The notes: generated by a model not told the origin, from the letters alone. Shown: positions 1 through 13,052, counted from the stretch's first letter. The stretch: 64,000 bases of DNA from Calliopsis andreniformis (GCF_051401765.1 NW_027480423.1:14322001-14386000); one strand, 5' to 3'. Numbers and translations are program-made.

Positions 1-113
1 TACGATATAAATACAACAGCTTTTCCATCGTATAAAACAAATAATTGCAACCAGTTTGATAGTGATGGTGATTTCTACGTACCGGGCAACCTAGGCTTCA
101 CTCCAGGGCGTTG

Positions 114-279
114 CTCCACCAGATCGAATGGTTAGGGCCTTAGAAGTCAACGCCCGAAGCATAAAATGTAAAATAAATAGAATAGTTTTTCCATCGTATA
201 AAACGAATAATTGCTACCAGTGTGAAAGTTATGGTCATTTCTACTTTCCGGGCAACCTAGACTTCACCCTAGGGCGTTG
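114..279 (+). repeat. Representative satellite monomer (phase reference)
   Basis: First monomer complete in the phase used in this annotation, running from 'ctccaccaga' to just before the next copy at 280. It is exactly 166 bp. It is of the type with 'taaaataaatagaacag' in the A/T-rich variable stretch and 'aaacgaataattgcta' after the 'ccatcgtata' landmark. The phase is arbitrary: nothing in the sequence shows a biological unit boundary, because no array edge lies in the window. Confidence 0.9.
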
Positions 280-331
280 TTCCACCAGATGGAATAGTTA
301 GAGCCTAAGAAGTCAACGCCAGAAGCATAAA

Positions 332-365
332 ATACGATATAAATACAACAGCTATTCCATCGTAT
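332..365. repeat. 7-bp perfect inverted repeat inside the monomer (example)
   Basis: Seen: ATACGAT (332-338) is the exact reverse complement of ATCGTAT (359-365), with a 20-base spacer. The same dyad exists in every monomer that keeps both CpGs, for example the copies near 986, 1822 and 53285. It is lost in the common variants reading 'tacaat' on the left or 'ccattgtat' on the right. Dyad symmetry at centromeric satellites has been proposed to favour non-B DNA where the CENP-B box is absent. A role here is inference only. Confidence 0.6.
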
Positions 366-418
366 AAAACGAATAATTGCAACCAGTGTGAAAGTTATGG
401 TCATTTCTACGTTCCGGG

Positions 419-445
419 CAACCTAGGCTTCACCCTAGGGCGTTG
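419..445. repeat. Imperfect dyad around the CCTAGG site of the monomer (example)
   Basis: Seen: CAAC (419-422) and CTAGG (423-427) can pair with CCTAG (434-438) and GTTG (442-445). This leaves a 6-base loop and a 3-base bulge (439-441). The palindromic CCTAGG at 422-427 is also an AvrII site present in most monomers. The element sits in the best conserved part of the monomer and recurs about every 166 bp. Variants reading 'ctctaggg' keep the CTAG pairing. Whether any structure forms or is bound by protein is unknown. Confidence 0.5.
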
Positions 446-1064
446 CTCCAAAAGATTGAATAGCTAGGGCCTTAGAAGTCAATGCCCGAAGCATAAAATG
501 CAATAAAAATACAACAGCTTTTCCATCGTATAGCAGGATTGATTTGCAACCAGTGTGATAGTAGTGGTCATTTCTACGTTCCGGGCAACCTAGGTTTCAC
601 TCCAGGGCGGTGCTCCACCAGATCGAATAGTTACGGCCTAAGAAGTCAACGCCAGAAGCACAAAATACGATAAAGATGCAACAGTTTTTCCATCGTATAA
701 AACGAATAATTGCAACCAGTATGAAACTTATGGTCATTTCTACGTACCGGGCATCCTAGGCTTCACTCTAGGGCGTTGCTCTACCAGATCGAATAGTTAG
801 GGCCTTAGAAGTCAACGCCCGAAGCATAAAATACAAAATAAATAGAACAGTTTTTCCATCGTATAAAACGAATAATTGCTACCAGTGTGAAAGTTATGGT
901 CATTTCTACGTTCCGGGCAACCTAGGCTGCACTCTAGGGCGTTGCTCCACTAGATCGAATAGTTAGGGCCTTAGAAGTCAACGCCCGAAGCATAAAATAC
1001 GATATAAATACAACAGCTTTTCCATCGTATAGAACAAATAATTGCAACCAGTGTGAAAGTCATG

Positions 1065-1460
1065 GTCATTTCTACGTTCCGGGCAACCTAGGCTGCACTC
1101 TAGGGCGTTGCTCCACCAGATCGAATAGTTAGGGCCTTAGAAGTCAACGCCCGAAGCGTAAAATACAAAATAAATAAAACAGTTTTTCCATCGTATAAAA
1201 CGAAAAATTCCAAACAGTGTGAAAGATATGGACATTTCTACGATCCGGGCTACCTAGGCTTCCCTCTATGGCGTTCTTCCACCACATCGAATAGCAACGG
1301 CCTCAGAAGTCAACGCCCGAAGCATAAAATACAAAATAAATAGAACGGTTTTTCCATTGTATAAAACGAATAATTGCTGCCAGAGTAAAGGTTATGGTCA
1401 TTTCTACGTTCCGGGCAACCTAGGCTTCACCCTTGGGCGTTGTACCACCAGATCGAATAG
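1065..1460 (+). repeat. Local duplicated segment, first copy (partner about 2560-2955)
   Basis: About 400 bp sharing rare variants with a second copy 1,495 bp downstream. Both have 'ggctgcactctaggg', then a 'gcgtaaaatac' monomer with 'gatccgggctacc' and 'ttccctctatggcg', then 'gaacggtttttccattg' and 'gctgccagagtaaa'. The copies differ by several bases, so this is older than the large blocks to the right. Edges are approximate. Confidence 0.65.
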
Positions 1461-2559
1461 TTAGGGCCTAAGAAGTCAACGCCCGAAGCATAAAATGCAG
1501 TAAAAATACAACAGTTTTTCCATCGTATAACAGGATTAATTGCAACCAGTTTGAAAGTGATGGTCATTTCTACGTTCCGGGCCACCTAGGCTTCACTCTA
1601 GGGCGTTGCTCCACTAGATCGAATAGCTAGGGCCATGCAAGTCAACGCCAGAAGCATAAAATACTATATAAATACAACAGCTTTTCCATCGTATAAAAGA
1701 AAATAATTGCAAACAGTGTGAAGGTAATGGTCATTTCTACGTTCCGGGCAACCTAGGCTTCACTCTAGGGCGTTGCTTCACCAGATCGAATAGTTAGGGC
1801 CTTAGAAGTCAACGCCCGAAGCATAAAATATAAAATAAATAGAACAGTTTTTCCATCGTATAAAACGAAAAATTGCTACCAGTGTGAAAGTTATGGTCAT
1901 TTCTACGTTCCGCGCAATCTGGGCTTTACCATAGTGCGTTGTTCCACCAGATGGAATAGTTAGGTCCTAAGAAGTCAACGCCAGGAGCATAAAGAACGAT
2001 ATAAATACAACAGCATTTCCATCGTATAAAACGAATAATTGCAACCAGTGTGGAAGTTATGGTCATTTCTACGTTCCGGGCAACCTAGGCTTCACTCTAG
2101 GGCGGTGCTCCACCAAATCGAATAGCTAGGGCCTTAGAAGTCAACGCCAGAAGCATAAAATACAATAAAGATGCAAAAGTTTTTTCATCGTATAACAGGA
2201 ATAACTGCAAACAGTATGAAAGTACTTGTCATTTCTACGTTCCGGGTAACCTAGGTTTCACTCTAGGGCGTTGCTCCACCGGATCGAATAGCTAGGAACT
2301 TAGAACTCAACGCCATAAGAATAAAATACAATATAAGTACAACAGTCTTTCCATCGTATAAAACGAATAATAGCAACCAGTGTGAAAGTTATTGTCATTT
2401 CTACGTACCGGGCAACCTGGGCTTCACTCTAGGGCGTTGCTCTACCAGATCGAATAGTTAGGGCCTAAGAAGTCAACGCCAGAAGCATAAAATACAATAT
2501 AAATACAACAGTTTTTCCATCATATAAACCGAATGATAGCAAACGGTGTGAAAGCTATG

Positions 2560-2955
2560 GTCATTTCTACGTTCCGGGCAACCTAGGCTGCACTCTAGGG
2601 CGTTGCTCCACCAGATCGAATAGTTAGGGCCTTAGAAGTCAACGCCCGAAGCGTAAAATACAAAATAAATAAAACAGTTTTTCCATCGTATACAACGAAA
2701 AATTGCAAACAGTGTGAAAGGTATGGACATTTCTACGATCCGGGCTACCTAGGCTTCCCTCTATGGCGTTCTTCCACCACATCGAATAGCAACGGCCTCA
2801 GAAGTCAACGCCCGAAGCATAAAATACAAAATAAATAGAACGGTTTTTCCATTGTATAAAACGAATAATTGCTGCCAGAGTAAAAGTTATGGTCATTTCT
2901 ACGTTCCGGGCAACCTAGGCTTCACCCTAGGGCGTTGTACCACCAGATCGAATAG
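2560..2955 (+). repeat. Local duplicated segment, second copy
   Basis: Partner of the segment at about 1065-1460, with the same run of rare monomer variants in the same order. A third related piece, with 'ttccctctatggcg' and 'gctgccagagtaaa', lies at about 5030-5260 and reads 'gttacgggcaacc' where the first two read 'gatccgggctacc'. Confidence 0.6.
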
Positions 2956-5901
2956 TTAGGGCCTAAGAAGTCAACGCCAGGAGCATAAAAAACGATATAA
3001 ATACAACAGCTTTTCCATCGTATAAAACGAATAATTGCAACCAGTGTGGAAGTTATGGTCATTTCTACGTTCCGGGCAACCTAGGCTTCACTCTAGGGCG
3101 ATGCTCCACCAAATCGAATAGCTAGGGCCTTAGAAGTCAACGCCAGAAGCATAAAATACAATAAAGATGCAAAAGTTTTTTCATCGTATAACAGGAATAA
3201 CTGCAAACAGTATGAAAGTACGTGTCATTTCTACGTTCCGGGTAACCTAGGTTTCACTCTAGGGCGTTGCTCCACCAGGTCGAATAGCTAGGGACTTAGA
3301 ATTCAACGCCATAAGAATAAAATACAATATAAGTACAACAGTTTTTCCATCGTATAAAACGAATAATAGCAACCAGTGTAAAAGTTATGGACACATCCAC
3401 GTTCCGGGCAACCTAGGCTTCACCCTAGGCCGTTGTTCCACCAGGTCGAAAGTTAGGGCCTAAGAAGTGGACGCCAGAAGCATAAAATACAATATAAATA
3501 CAACAGTTTTTCCATCATATAAAACGATTGATAGCAACCAGTGTGAAAGCTATGGTCATTTCTACGTTCCGGGCGACCTAGGCTGCACTCTAGGGCGTTG
3601 CTCCACCAGATCGAATAGTTAGGGCCTTAGAAGTCAACGCCCGAAGCGTAAAATACAGAATAAATAAAACAGTTTTTCCATCGTATAAAACGAATAATTG
3701 CAACCAGTATGAAACTTATGGTCATTTCTACTTACCGGGCAGCCTAGGCTTCACTCTAGGGCGTTGCTCTACCAGATCGAATAGTTAGGGCCTTAGAAGT
3801 CGACGCCAGAAGCATAAAATACGATATAAATACAACAGCTTTTCCATCGTATAAAACAAATACTTGTAACCAGTTTGATAGTGATGGTCATTTCTACGTA
3901 CCGGACAACCTAGGCTTAACTCTAGGGCGTTGCTCCACCAGATCGAATAGTTAGGGCCTTAGAAGTCAACGCCCGAAGCATAAAATACAAGATAAATAGA
4001 ACAGTTTTTCCATCGTATAGAACGAATAATTGCTACCAGTGTGAAGGTTATGGTCATTTCTACGTTCCGGGCAACATAGGCTTCACCCTAGGGCGTTGTA
4101 CCACCAGATCGAATAGTTAGGGCCTAAGAAGTCGACGCCAGGAGCATAAAAAACGATATAAATACAACAGCTTTTCCATCGTATAAAACGAATAATTGCA
4201 ACCAGTGTGGAAGTTATGGTCATTTCTACGTTCCGGGCAACCTGGGCTTCACTCTAGGGCGGTGCTCCACCAAATCGAATAGCTAGGGCCTTAGAAGTCA
4301 ACGCCAGACGCATAAAATACAATAAAGATGCAAAAGTTTTTTCATCGTATAACAGGAATAACTGCAAACAGTATGAAAGTACTTGTCATTTCTACGTTCC
4401 GGGTAACCTAGGTTTCACTCTAGGGCGTTGCTCCACCAGATCGAATAGCTAGGGACTTAGAATTCAACGCCATAAGAATAAAATACAATATAAGTACAAC
4501 AGTTTTTCCATCGTATAAAACGAATAATAGCAACCAGTGTGAAAGCTATGGTCATTTCTACGTTCCGGGCAACCTAGGCTGCACTCTAGGGCGTTGCTCC
4601 ACCAGATCGAATAGTTAGGGCCTTAGAAGTCAACGCCCGAAGCGTAAAATACAAAATAAATAAGACAGTTTTTCCATCGTATAAAACGAATAATTGCAAC
4701 CAGTATGAAACTTATGGTCATTTCTACTTACCGGGCAACCTAGGCTTCACTCTAGGGCGTTGCTCTACCAGATCGCATAGTTAGGGCCTTAGAAGTCAAC
4801 GCCCGAAGCATAAAATACAAAATAAATAGAACAGTTTTTCCATCGTATAAAACGAATAATTGCAACCAGTATGAAACTTATGGTCATTTCTACTTACCGG
4901 GCAACCTAGGCTTCACTCTAGGGCGTTGCTCTACCAGATCGCATAGTTAGGGCCTTAGAAGTCAACGCCCGAAGCGTAAAATACAAAATAAATAAAACAG
5001 TTTTTCCATCGTATAAAACGAAAAATTGCAAACAGTGTGAAAGATATGGACATTTCTACGTTACGGGCAACCTAGGCTTCCCTCTATGGCGTTCTTCCAC
5101 CACATCGAATAGCAACGGCCTCAGAAGTCAACGCCCGAAGCATAAAGTACAAAATAAATAGAACGGTTTTTCCATTGTATAAAACGAATAATTGCTGCCA
5201 GAGTAAAAGTTATGGTCATTTCTACGTTCCGGGCAACCTAGGCTTCACCCTAGGGCGTTGCACCACCAGATCGAATAGCTAGGGACTTAGAATTCAACGC
5301 CATAAGAATAAAATACAATATAAGTACAACAGTTTTTCCATCGTATAAAACGAATAATAGCAACCAGTGTAAAAGTTATGGACATATCCACGTTCCGGGC
5401 AACCTAGGCTTCACCCTAGGCCGTTGTTCCACCAGGTCGAAAGTTAGGGCCTAAGAAGTGGACGCCAGAAGCATAAAATACAATATAAATACAATAGTTT
5501 TTCCATCATATAAAACGAATGATAGCAACCAGTGTGAAAGCTATTGTCATTTCTACGTTCCGGGCAACCTAGGCTGCACTCTAGGGCGTTGCTCTACCAG
5601 ATCGCATAGTTAGGGCCTTAGAAGTCAACGCCCGAAGCATAAAATACAAAATAAATAGAACAGTTTTTCCATCGTATAGAACGAATAATTGCTACCAGTG
5701 TGAAAGTTATGGTCATTTCTACGTTCCGGGCAACCTAGGCTTCACCCTAGGGCGTTGTACCACCAGATCGAATAGTTAGGGCCTAAGAAGTCGACGCCAG
5801 GAGCATAAAAAACGATATAAATACAACAGCTTTTCCATCGTATAAAACGAATAATTGCAACCAGTGTGGAAGTTATGGTCATTTCTACGTTCCGGGCAAC
5901 C

Positions 5902-6870
5902 TGGGCTTCACTCTAGGGCGGTGCTCCACCAAATCGAATAGCTAGGGCCTTAGAAGTCAACGCCAGAAGCATAAAATACAATAAAGATGCAAAAGTTTTT
6001 TCATCGTATAACAGGAATAACAGCAAACAGTATGAAAGTACTTGTCATTTCTACGTTCCGGGTAACCTAGATTTCACTCTAGGGCGTTGCTCCACTAGAT
6101 CGAATAGCTAGGGCCATAGAAGTCAACGCCAGAAGCATAAAATACGATATAAATACAACAGCTTTTCCATCGTATAAAAGAAAATAATTGCAAACAGTGT
6201 GAAGGTAATGGTCATTTCTACGTTCCGGGCAACCTAGGCTCCACCCTAGGGCGTTGCTCCACCAGATCAAACAGTTAGGGCCTTAGAAGTCAACGCCCGA
6301 AGCATAAAATACAAAATAAATAATACAGTTTCTCCATTGTATAAAACGAATAATTGCTACCAGTGTAAAAGTTATGGTCATTTCTGCGTTCCGGGCAACC
6401 TAGGCTTCACCCTAGGGCGTTGTTCCACCAGATCGAATAGTTAGGGCCTATGAAGTGAACGCCAGAATCTTAAAATACGATATAAATACAACAGCTTTTC
6501 CATCGTATAAAAGAAAATAATTGCAAACAGTGTGAAGGTAATGGTCATTTCTACGTTCCGGGCAACCTAGGCTTCACCCTAGGGCGTTGCTCCACCAGAT
6601 CAAACAGTTAGGGCCTTAGAAGTCAACGCCCGAAGCATAAAATACAAAATAAATAAAACAGTTTCTCCATTGTATAAAACGAATAATTGCTACCAGTGTA
6701 AAAGTTATGGTCATTTCTGCGTTCCGGGCAACCTAGGCTTCACCCTAGGGCGTTGTTCCACCAGATCGAATAGTTAGGGCCTAGGAAGTGAACGCCAGAA
6801 TCTTAAAATACAATATAAATACAGCAGTTTTTCCATCGTATAAAACGAATAATTGCTACCAGTGTGAAAG
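5902..6870 (+). repeat. Segment reused at 12376-13052 and 17024-17991
   Basis: Seen: 5902-6578 reappears 6,474 bp (39 monomers) downstream at 12376-13052. The longer span 5902-6870 reappears 11,122 bp (67 monomers) downstream at 17024-17991. Shared rare variants include 'tttctccattg', 'gtgaacgccagaatctt' and 'ctaggctccaccctaggg'. Here, unlike in the 4,648-bp copies, the segment is followed by 6871-8404. It therefore probably represents the arrangement before the 28-monomer duplication. Edges lie within stretches of identity and cannot be fixed to the base. Confidence 0.8.
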
Positions 6871-8404
6871 TTATGGTCATTTCTGCGTTCCGGGCAACCT
6901 AGGCTTCACCCAAAGGCGTTGCTCCAACAGATTGAATAGTTAGGGTCTTAGAAGTCAATGCCCGAAGCATAAAATGCAATAAATATACAACAGTTTTTCC
7001 ATCGTATAGCAGGAATAATTTGCAACCAGTGTGATAGTAGTGTTCATTTCTACGTTCCGGGCTACCTAGGTTTCTCTCCAGGGCGTTGCTCCACCAGATC
7101 GAATAGTTACGGCCTTGAAGTCAACGCCAGAAGCATAAAATACGATAAAGATGCAACAGTTTTTCCATCGTATAAAACGAGTAATTGCAACCAGTGTGAA
7201 AGTTATGGTCATTTCTACATTCCGAGCAACCTAGGCGTCACTCTAGGGCGTTGCTCCAGCAGATCGAATAGTTAGGTCCTTGGAAGTCAACGCCAGAAGC
7301 AGAAAATACGATATAAATACAACAGCTTTTCCATAGTATAAAAGGAATAATTGCAAACAGTGTGAAAGTAATGGTCATTTCTACGTTCCGGGCAACCTAG
7401 GCTTCACTCTACGGCGTTGTCCCACCAGATCGAATAGTTAGGGCCTAAGAAGTCAACACCAGAAGAATAAAATACAAAATAGACACAACAGCCTTTACAC
7501 CGTATAAAATGAATTATTGCAAACAGTATGAAAGTACTGGTCATTTCTACGTTCCGGGTAACCTAGGTTTCACTCTAGGGCGTTGCTCCACCAGATCAAT
7601 CAGATAGGGCCTTAGAAGTCAACGCCCGAAGCATAAAATGCAAAATAAATAGAACAGTTTTTCCATTGAATAAAACGAATAATTGCTACCAGTGTAAAAG
7701 TTATGGTCATATCTACGTTCCGGGCAACCTAGGCTTCACCCTAGGGTGTTGCTCCACCAGATCAAACAGTTAGGGCCTTAGATGTCAACGCCAGAAGCAT
7801 AAAACACAATAAAGGTGCAACAGTTTTTCAATCGTATAACAGGTATAACTGCAACCAGTGTGAAAGTACTGGTCATTTCTACGTTCCGGGTAACCTAGGT
7901 TTCACTCTAGGGAGTTGCTCCACCAGATTGAATAGCTAGGGACTTAGAATTCAACGCCATAAGAATAAAATACAATATAAGTACAACAGTTTTTCCATCG
8001 TATAAAATGAATAATTGCAACCAGTGTGAAAGTTATGGTCATTTCTACATTTCGAGCAACCTAGGCTTCACTCTAGGGCGTTGCTTCATCTGATCGAATA
8101 GATATGGCTTTAGAAGTCAACGCTAGAAGCAAAATATACAATAAAGATGCAACAGTTTTTCCATCGTATAACAGGAATAACTGCAAACAGTGTGAAAGTA
8201 CTGGTCATTTCTACGTTCCGGGTAACCTAGGTTTCACTCTAGGGCGTTGCTCGACCAGATCGAATAGCTAGGGACTTAGAATTCAACGCCATAAGAATAA
8301 AATACAATATAAATATAACAGTTTTTCCATCGTATAAAACGAATATTAGCAACTAGAGTGAAAGTTATGGTCATTTCAACGTTCCGGGCAATCTAGGCTT
8401 CACA
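6871..8404 (+). repeat. Segment shared with about 25.29-26.84 kb
   Basis: About nine monomers that recur 18.42 kb downstream (111 monomers) in the first 11.45-kb block and again in its second copy at about 36.74-38.29 kb. Shared rare variants are 'cacccaaaggcg' (6908), 'ggctacctaggtttctctcc' (7061) and the 'cctttacaccg' monomer near 7492. The copies differ by scattered substitutions, so the relationship is older than the near-identical tandem blocks. Confidence 0.75.
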
Positions 8405-11400
8405 CTAGGGCGTTGCTCCTCCAGATCAATCAGTTAGGGCCTTAGAAGTCAACGCCCGAAGCATAAAATGCAAAATAAATAGAACAGTTTTTCCATTGTA
8501 TAAAACGAATAATTGCTACCAGTGTAAAAGATATGGTCATATCTACGTTCCGGGCAACCTAGGCTTCACCCTAGGGCGTTGTTCCACCCGATCGAATAGT
8601 TAGGACCTTAGAAGTCAACGCCCGAAGCATAAAATATAAAGTAAATAGAACAGCTGTTCCATGTATAAAACGAATAATTGTTTCCAGTGTGAAAGTTATG
8701 ATCATTTCTACGTTCCGGGCAACCTAGGCTTCACCGTAGGGCGTTGTCCCACCAGATGGAACAGTTGGGGCCTAAGAAGTCAACGCCAGAAGCATAAAAT
8801 ACGTTTAAATACAACAGCTTTTCCATCGTATAAAACGAATAATGGCAACCAGTGTGAAAGTTATGGTCATTTCTACGTTCCGGGCAACCTAGGCTTCACT
8901 CTAGGACGTTGCTCCACCTGATCGAATAGTTAGGGCCTAAGAAGACAACGCCAGAAGCATAAAATACAATAAAGATGCAACAGTTTTTCCATCGTATAAA
9001 TCGAATAATAACAAACAGTGTGAAAGTTCTGGTCACTTCTACGTTCCGGGCAACCTAGGCTACACTCTAGGGCGTTGCTCCACCAGATCGATCAGTTAGG
9101 GCTTTAGAAGTCAACGACCGAAGCATAAAATACAATAAAGATGCAACAGTTTTTCCATCGAATAAGAGGAATAACTGCAAACAGTGTGAAACTACTGGTC
9201 ATTTCTACGTTCCGTGTAACCTAGGTTTCATTCTAGGGCGTAGCTCCACCAGATCGAATAGTTAGGGCCTTAGAACTCAACGGCCGAAGCATAAAATACA
9301 AAATAAATGGAACAGTTTTTCCATCGAATGACAGGAATAACTGCAAACAGCGTGAAACTACTGGTCACTCCTACGTTCCGGGTAACCGAGGTTTCACTCT
9401 AGGGCGTAGCTCCACCAGGTCTAATAGCTAGGGACTTAGAATTCAACGCCAGATGGATAAAATACAATATAAGTACAACAGTTTTTCCATCGTATAAAAT
9501 GAATGATTGCTAACATTGTGAAAGTAATGGTCATTTCTACGTTCCCGGCAACCTAGCCGTCACTCTAAGACGTTGCTCCACCACATCTAATAGCTACGGC
9601 CTTAGAAGTCAACGCCAGAAGCATAAAGTACAATATAAATACAACAGCTTTTCCATCGTATAAATTGAATAATTGCAACCAGTGTGAAAGTAATGGTCAT
9701 TTCTACGATCCGGGCAACCTAGGCTTCACTCTAGGGCATTGCTCCACCATATCGAATAGCTAGGGACTTAGAATTAAACGCCAGAAGCATAAAATACAAT
9801 AAAAATACAACAGTTTTTCCATTGTATAACAGGAATAATTGCAACGAGTGTGAAAGTAATGGTTATTTCTACGTTCCGGGCAACCTAGGTTTCACTCTCG
9901 GGCGTTGCTCCACCAGCTCGAGTAGCTAGGGCCTCAGAAGTCTACGCTTGAAGCATGGAATACGATATAAATACAACACTTTTTCCATCGTATAACAGGA
10001 ATAATTGCAACCAGTGTGAAGGTAAAGGTATGTCCTACGCTCCGGGCAACCTAGGCTTCACTCCAGGGCGTTGCTCCACCAGATCGTATAGTTAGGGCCT
10101 TAGAAGTCAACGCCAGAAGCATAAAATACAATAAATATACAAGAGTTTTTCCATCGTATAACAGGAATAATTGCAACCAGTGTGAATGTGGTGGTCATTT
10201 CTACGTTCCGGGCAACCTAGGCTTCACCCTAGGGCGCTGCTCCACCACAACTCATTGCTACGGCCATAGAAGTCAACGACAGAAGCATAAAATACGATAT
10301 AAATACAACAGCTTTTCCATCGTATAAGAGGAATAATTGCTGCCAGTGTGAAAGTTATGTTTATTTCTACGTTCCGGGCAACCTAGGCTTAACTGTAGGG
10401 TGTTGCTCGAACAGATCGAATAGGTAGGGCCATAGAAGTCAACGCCCAGAGAACAAAACACAACAAATATACAAGAGTTTTTCCATCGTATAACAGGAAT
10501 AATTGCAACCAGTGTGAAAGTGATGATCATTTCTACGTTCCGGGCAACCTAGGCTTCACCGTAGGGCATTGTCCCACCAGATGGAATAGTTGGGGCCTAA
10601 GAAGTCAACGCCAGAAGGATAAAATACAACATAAATACAACAGTTTTTCCATCGTATAGAATGAATAATTGCAACCAGTGTGAAAGTTATAGCCATTTCT
10701 ACATTTCGAGCAACCTAGGCTTCACTCTAGGGCGTTGTTCCACCAGATCGAATAGTTAGGGCCTGAGAAGTGAACGCCAGAAGCATAAAACACAATATAA
10801 ATACAACAGTTTTTCCATCGTATAAAACGAATAATTGCAACCAGTGTGAAAGTTATGGTCATATCTACGTTCCGGGCAACCTAGGCTTCACCCTAGGGCG
10901 TTGCTCCACCAGATCAAACAGTTAGGGCCTTAGATGTCAACGCCAGAAGCATAAAACACAATAAAGGTGCAACAGTTTTTCAATCGTATAACAGGTATAA
11001 CTGCAACCAGTGTGAAAGTACTGGTCATTTCTACGTTCCGGGTAACCTAGGTTTCACTCTAGGGAGTTGCTCCACCAGATTGAATAGCTAGGGACTTAGA
11101 ATTCAACGCCATAAGAATAAAATACAATATAAGTACAACAGTTTTTCCATCGTATAAAATGAATAATTGCAACCAGTGTGAAAGTTATGGTCATTTCTAC
11201 ATTTCGAGCAACCTAGGCTTCACTCTAGGGCGTTGCTTCATCTGATCGAATAGATATGGCCTTAGAAGTTAACGCTAGAAGCAAAATATACAATAAAGAT
11301 GCAACAGTTTTTCCATCGTATAACAGGAATAACTGCAAACAGTGTGAAAGTACTGGTCATTTCTACGTTCCGGGCAACCTAGGCTTCACTCTAGGACGTT

Positions 11401-13052
11401 GCTCCACCTGATCAAACAGTTAGGGCCTTAGATGTCAACGCCAGAAGCATAAAACACAATAAAGGTGCAACAGTTTTTCCATCGAATAAGAGGAATAACT
11501 GCAAACAGTGTGAAACTACTGGTCATTTCTACGTTCCGTGTAACCTAGGTTTCATTCTAGGGCGTAGCTCCACCAGATCGAATAGTTAGGGCCTTAGAAC
11601 TCAACGGCCGAAGCATAAAATACAAAATAAATAGAACAGTTTTTCTATTGTATAAAACGAATAATTGCTGCCAGTGTGAAAGTTATGTTCATTTCTACGT
11701 TCCGGGCAACCTAGGCTACACTGTAGGGTGTTGCTCCAACAGATCGAATAGGTAGGGCCATAGAAGTCAAAGCCAGAAGCAGAAAAAACAATAAAAATGC
11801 AACAGTTTTTCCACCGTATACAACGAATAATGGTAAACAGTGTGAAAGTTATGGTCATTTCCACGTTCCGGGCAACCTAGGCTTCACCCTAGTGCGTTGC
11901 TACACCAGATCGAATAGTTAGGGCCTTAGAAGTCATCGCCTGAAGCATACAATACAATAAAAATACAACAGTTTTACCATCGTATAAAAGGAATAATTGC
12001 AACGATTGTGAAAGATATGGTCATAACCACGTTCCGGGCAACCTAGGCTTCACTCGTGGACGTTGCCCCACCAGATCGAATAGCTAGCACCTTAGAATTC
12101 AAATACAGAAGCAGAAAATACAATAAATATGCAACAGTTCTTCAATCGTACAGCATGAATAATTGCAACCAGTGTGAAAGTAACGATCATTTCGACGTTT
12201 CGGGCATCCTAGACTTAACTCTGAGGCATTGCTCCACAAGATCGAATAGTTAGGGCCTAAGAAGTCAACGCCAGAAGCATAAAATACAATATAAATACAA
12301 TAGCTTTTCCATCGTATAAAACGAATAATTGCACCCAGTGTGAAAGTTATGGTCATTTCTACGTTCCGGGCAACCTGGGCTTCACTCTAGGGCGGTGCTC
12401 CACCAAATCGAATAGCTAGGGCCTTAGAAGTCAACGCCAGAAGCATAAAATACAATAAAGATGCAAAAGTTTTTTCATCGTATAACAGGAATAACTGCAA
12501 ACAGTATGAAAGTACTTGTCATTTCTACGTTCCGGGTAACCTAGATTTCACTCTAGGGCGTTGCTCCACTAGATCGAATAGCTAGGGCCATAGAAGTCAA
12601 CGCCAGAAGCATAAAATACGATATAAATACAACAGCTTTTCCATCGTATAAAAGAAAATAATTGCAAACAGTGTGAAGGTAATGGTCATTTCTACGTTCC
12701 GGGCAACCTAGGCTCCACCCTAGGGCGTTGCTCCACCAGATCAAACAGTTAGGGCCTTAGAAGTCAACGCCCGAAGCATAAAATACAAAATAAATAATAC
12801 AGTTTCTCCATTGTATAAAACGAATAATTGCTACCAGTGTAAAAGTTATGGTCATTTCTGCGTTCCGGGCAACCTAGGCTTCACCCTAGGGCGTTGTTCC
12901 ACCAGATCGAATAGTTAGGGCCTATGAAGTGAACGCCAGAATCTTAAAATACGATATAAATACAACAGCTTTTCCATCGTATAAAAGAAAATAATTGCAA
13001 ACAGTGTGAAGGTAATGGTCATTTCTACGTTCCGGGCAACCTAGGCTTCACC
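8405..13052 (+). repeat. 28-monomer (4,648-bp) tandem block, copy 1
   Basis: Seen: 8405-13052 is followed directly by an almost identical 4,648-bp copy, exactly 28 x 166. The block is composite. 8405-12375 continues the preceding sequence. At 12346-12375 it switches, inside a tract of about 30 bp common to both parents, to a copy of 5902-6578. At 13053 it returns to the sequence at 8405. I saw no base difference between the two copies where I compared them, but I did not align every base. Inferred: recent tandem duplication of an already rearranged segment. Confidence 0.88.

Larger units (their letters stand above)
1..5901 (+). repeat. Left mosaic region of the array
   Basis: About 35 monomers that do not form one clean higher-order repeat. 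Variant types recur at uneven distances. The sub-block with 'caccaaatcg' followed one monomer later by 'caaaagttttttcatcg' occurs at about 2111, 3107, 4268 and 5927, spacings of 996, 1161 and 1659 bp, close to 6, 7 and 10 monomers. The 'gctgccagagtaaa' variant occurs at about 1376, 2871 and 5194, spacings of 1495 and 2323 bp (9 and 14 monomers). This is what several overlapping older duplications leave behind. No gene or foreign insert is seen. Confidence 0.8.

Noticed and set aside
118..127. 'agatcgaatag' resembling a tRNA B box, suggesting a tRNA-derived short interspersed element
   Set aside because: The last required C is missing. No A box lies at the right distance, and there is no cloverleaf, poly-A tail or target-site duplication.
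8661..8921. Zinc-knuckle-like peptide (pattern C-x2-C-x4-H) in plus-strand frames
   Set aside because: The C-x2-C-x4-H spacing comes from the satellite's 'ttgcaaccagtgtgaaag' region. The final cysteine is not at the CCHC spacing, and the pattern repeats only because the monomer does.
12190..12206. CENP-B-box-like stretch 'tttcgacgtttcgggca'
   Set aside because: The essential CGGG is displaced by one base and the central A is absent, so it does not fit the 17-bp box. The usual monomer form 'tctacgttccgggca' fits worse.
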